Below are positions 61,133 to 64,000 of a stretch of 64,000 nt of DNA, piece after piece. Source of the stretch: Agrostemma githago (taxonomy: Eukaryota > Streptophyta > Magnoliopsida > Caryophyllales > Caryophyllaceae); assembly GCA_958450325.1 (NCBI GenBank), contig OY288243.1, positions 2,766,586 through 2,830,585 on the forward strand. The letters run 5' to 3'. A program made the translations under genes and the position numbers. Each line of letters starts with the position of its first letter. The stretch's first letter is position 1. The notes beneath the pieces are model-generated. The model saw only the letters and a list, made by a program, of their open reading frames with translations, was not told where the DNA came from and searched no databases.

Positions 61133-61405
61133 ATGGACTACCACAACAAGCTAGTTCTCGCTCCCATGGTTCGCGTTGTACGGTCTCTTCTCTATTTTCT
61201 CTTACTTCTCCTCAAGCTTTTCATCTGCGCCATAATCGAAGTTGTGTTGTGTACTTGTGTACATGATTAATTGAAATTTGTGCACATGATAATTGTTAGG
61301 GTACAGTACCATTGAGGTTACTTGCAGCTGATTATGGCGCAGATATTACTTACGGAGAGGAAATTACTGATCATAAGCTTATTAAATGCGATCGCCTTCT
61401 CAACG
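61133..61405 (+). CDS. DUS2: tRNA-dihydrouridine synthase (DUS2-like), first two exons only
   Basis: FMN-dependent enzyme that reduces uridine to dihydrouridine in tRNA. Exon 1 is 61133-61177 (MDYHNKLVLAPMVRV) and exon 2 is 61300-61405 (GTVPLRLLAADYGADITYGE... to LLN), joined in phase and ending at a GT donor. APMVRVGT is the FMN-binding start of the Dus TIM barrel, and ADITYGEEITDHK matches the eukaryotic Dus2 group as I recall it. The remaining ~270 residues are missing: about 100 bp into intron 2 the sequence changes at 61507 to the truncated F-box copy 3 on the opposite strand. Either the later exons lie beyond the window, with the F-box segment inside intron 2, or this is a broken fragment. 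Confidence 0.8.
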
Positions 61406-61506
61406 GTGCTTCAATTTCTTCTCATGTTACATTTTTTAAAATTTGTTTTCGTGAATTTGCAAGTTTTTTTAGGTGTAAACCCTAGTTTTTTTAGGTGTAA
61501 ACCATA

Positions 61507-63202
61507 GTTAGGAACGGGTAGCTCTTGAAAGGAATCGGAAGTCATGTTGAAAGAAATTATCAACTCACATAAGTTTTCGTCATCACATAAGTTGTACCGT
61601 CGAGCCAAATCCCCACAATATTTCCACGAGTTTGTCCTGAGGGAGTAAACGAAAACGGACTGAGGATACCTGACAGAAGTGTCAGCATCTCAGTAATCAT
61701 AAATAACGACCACCTTATAGTCTCCGGTTACGGGATCCAAGCCGAAATTAAAGTACTCCAGTACAGATTCAATGGGACCCGTCGGAGGATTATGCTCGAG
61801 AGTTATAGGAGGTAAGGTTCTAACCTCATTGATTGTCGGATTCCACAACGCACGGAAATAATTGTCACTTCCATAATACAAGCCATCACAAGGACCATAG
61901 AGATAAGTGTTGTAGCAGGGTATATGATAGAGCACCTCATAATCCAAAATGCGAGGAGTTTCATCAACAAACAATTCAAATAACTGTTGCTCAGCAGTTG
62001 TCACTTGATACAGCAAGGAGGCAGTTGTCGTTGCATTTACCACGATTATTTTGGACATGCTTGGATATAAACCGAGGGCTTGAAAGAATGGCGTACCATG
62101 TTTTGCAAACACTTTTGTACTGCAACACCTCTTTCGCAGGCAACCAGACAGGATCTCAATCAACACATTTTCGGGCAAACGATTTCCATTTTCGGGTGCA
62201 ATGCTAATTGATCTTGCATTTTCCCGTTCCTTCTTAGCTCTACATAATACGAGTGACAGTCAATATAAAAAATACAAGAAACCCAACATAAGATAAGATA
62301 AGATAACAAATCTAACTTCGTGGGTTTGGTCTCAAACTCTCAATAACCTCGAAAAACCAAAGTAACTAGATTCAAAACCCGTGTTCGTGTTTATGGTCCG
62401 GCAAACATCGAAGCCATTATTTCTGATGATTTATATGCAATTATCTAAGCCCGACTTTTTGGATTGTTTCAAAACAACAAAATGTGTTCGTGTTGACACA
62501 TAAAAAATGTCCACACAATACGGATTAAGATCGACATTTCCCCCACCTTGTTTATTGTCACATAACATTCAATATTTACCAGTATTCGATCTTGGTCATT
62601 CATCCATAACATTCAATATTTACCCGTATTCAATCATTCATTCATAACATTCAATATTTACCCGTATTCGATCTTGGGTCATTCACTCATAACATTCAAT
62701 ATTTACCCGTATTTGATCTTGGGTCATTCATTCATAACATTCAATATTTACCCGTATTTGATCTTGGGTCATTCATTCATAACATTCAATATTTACCCGT
62801 ATTCGATCTTGGGTCATTCATTCATAACATTCAATATTTACTGGCATTCAATATTGTCTTTTCTATGTAAACGGGTCATATTTGACCCGTTATAAGTTTG
62901 TGATGGATAATTCCGTCACAAACAAGAATTTGTGTTCATAGTATTGTGGGTTGGTAATTCATCAGCACGGGTTTAGGTTATTATGTGTTTGGAAGCCCTC
63001 GGCTAAACGAAACCAGAAGAAACCGGGATTCGATCCCAAAAACCTCAAAAACCCTAAAATTGGGGTATGAATATCATAAATCAAATAGGCAGAAAATTGA
63101 AGTGCAAAAAGAAGAGAAAAGTGACCTTAATTTCAAGAGCTCGAGTAAAGAGGAATTAGGGTTTGGGTCTCGATCGGTATAACGATGGAGGGAAAGCGCC
63201 AT
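61507..63202 (-). pseudogene. F-box/FBA gene, copy 3, truncated and frameshifted
   Basis: Exon 1 is 63202-63126 (same 77 bases, MALSLHRYTD...) and exon 2 starts at 62239. Compared with copy 2 it has several lesions. A 1-base deletion after the first helix of the F-box (near 62150) and a 2-base deletion near 62008 together restore frame. A TGG to TGA stop lies near 61690, an internal deletion of about 65 bp near 61590, and the last third is lost at the junction 61506/61507. It lacks the nonsense codon of copy 1, so the two pseudogenes decayed separately. Its intron (62240-63125) contains an expanded 45-bp repeat. No functional product is expected. Confidence 0.88.
62560..62856. repeat. 45-bp minisatellite in the F-box copy 3 intron
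   Basis: About six units of 45 bp (CATAACATTCAATATTTACC, then CGTATTCGATCTTGGGTCAT plus TCATT), the last ones degenerate. The same unit occurs once in the introns of copies 1 (about 47322-47366) and 2 (about 56370-56415), so the array grew only here. Confidence 0.9.
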
Positions 63203-63620
63203 AGCTGCTGCCACAATTCAACCTTCAAAACACACAGATACACACAAATTTGCGATCAAATCACTAAAGTTGATTGGAGTAACCGAATTGACTTTACAAT
63301 CAGTAGAAAATTACAGTAATAAAGGGGAATACGATCAAATAGATTGTTCGAATTCATTGACGGGAATTCAATCAATTGGATCAGATTGTTCAAATTAATA
63401 AACATGAATTTGATTCATTTAATCGAATTACCACAATTGAGCTATAGAATCAGTAGAAACTCACAGTAATAAAGGGGAAATACTACGATCAATTAAATTA
63501 GATTGTTCGAATTGATTGACAGAAATTTGATCAATTGGATTAGATTGTTCAATTCAAATTAATAAAGCATGAATTTGATTGATAAACTAATTGAATTAAT
63601 CGAATTAGAAAAGATCGAAG
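63203..63620. other. Duplicated promoter of F-box copy 3
   Basis: Homologous to the upstream regions of copies 1 and 2, with recurring blocks such as TTGGATTAGATTGTTCAA. Confidence 0.6.
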
Positions 63621-64000
63621 ATGAACCTGATAATGCGATCTCCGTGTCTTTGATTCCGGATTGTGTTTAATCGCAGATAATATTATAATAATCCCTTACT
63701 CAAGTCAGGTTCAGGTTCGGATCGAGTCATTTTTAGGTCGGAGTTAGGCAATTTTCAGATCGATTTTGGGTAGATCTAGGCACTAGAGGTGATCATTTGC
63801 GGGTTCGGGCCGGACACGGGTCGGGCTAAGTGTGAAATTTTGGCCCACGGACAAGCGGGTTAGCGGGTTTGGGACGGGTTCGTGGGCCGGGCCTTTGTAT
63901 ATTTTTGAAAATGTTGTGTCCAAGCCCGCTAAAAATTCGGGTCGGACGGGACGGGCCAATCGGGCGGTACGTCCCATGAACAGCTATAGATCTAGCAAAT
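63621..64000. other. Right edge, GC-rich repeat-like sequence
   Basis: From about 63785 the sequence becomes a (GGGTTCGGGCCGG)-like degenerate repeat with a long spurious frame on the minus strand. This composition is common in plant hAT-type MITE ends, but the element runs off the window. Confidence 0.35.

Noticed and set aside
62674..62895. Protein with 15-residue repeats
   Set aside because: It is the 45-bp minisatellite inside the F-box copy 3 intron.
63783..63977. 64-aa minus-strand frame at the right edge
   Set aside because: Translation of a degenerate GGGCCGG repeat; typical transposon-end composition.

Overview
The window is a gene-rich piece of a plant nuclear genome. It is AT-rich, its genes have many GT-AG introns, and MITEs, SINEs and other transposon remnants lie between and inside them. 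The gene set is eudicot. A ribosome-inactivating-protein gene and the repeat style hint at Caryophyllales (Amaranthaceae or Caryophyllaceae), but that placement is inference only.

Layout. 1-2743: intergenic sequence with small inverted-repeat elements. 2744-6159 (+): thylakoid FtsH protease, type A. 6782-11604 (-): brassinosteroid-signaling pseudokinase (BSK) with C-terminal TPRs. 12421-13429: decayed transposon-linked ORF, SINE fragment and MITE. 13813-21065 (+): WD40 protein DWA2/EIPR1-like in 13 exons. 23259-25775 (-): P-class PPR protein. 26509-26676: SINE with perfect target-site duplication. 27013-29469 (+): intronless LSD1-type histone demethylase LDL1. 30824-33475 and 34499-36525 (+): tandem NPF2/NAXT-like transporters. 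37494-39012: a 142-bp tandem duplication, then a hAT element with an 8-bp TSD and a nested Stowaway-like MITE. 40110-43230 (+): cyclin B2 with an MSA-element cluster upstream and a duplicated small exon. 43740-45380: 310-340 bp satellite-like array ending in an inverted unit. 45986-63202: three diverged copies of one F-box gene (-), of which only the middle one is intact. Between and beside them lie a RIP gene (+, 50102-53516), nested transposons, and the first two exons of a tRNA-dihydrouridine synthase (+, 61133-61405).

The single-copy genes have conserved housekeeping or signalling roles (photosystem II repair, hormone signalling, organelle RNA handling, chromatin, nitrate transport, mitosis) and are not an operon or pathway. 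The right third (about 45-64 kb) is the dynamic part. There an F-box segment of about 2 kb, including its promoter and a short first exon, has been copied twice, and the copies show separate stages of decay: one nonsense codon in copy 1; indels, an internal deletion and truncation in copy 3.

All exon boundaries were derived by hand from reading-frame continuity, GT-AG consensus and recalled family sequences. No alignment was run.
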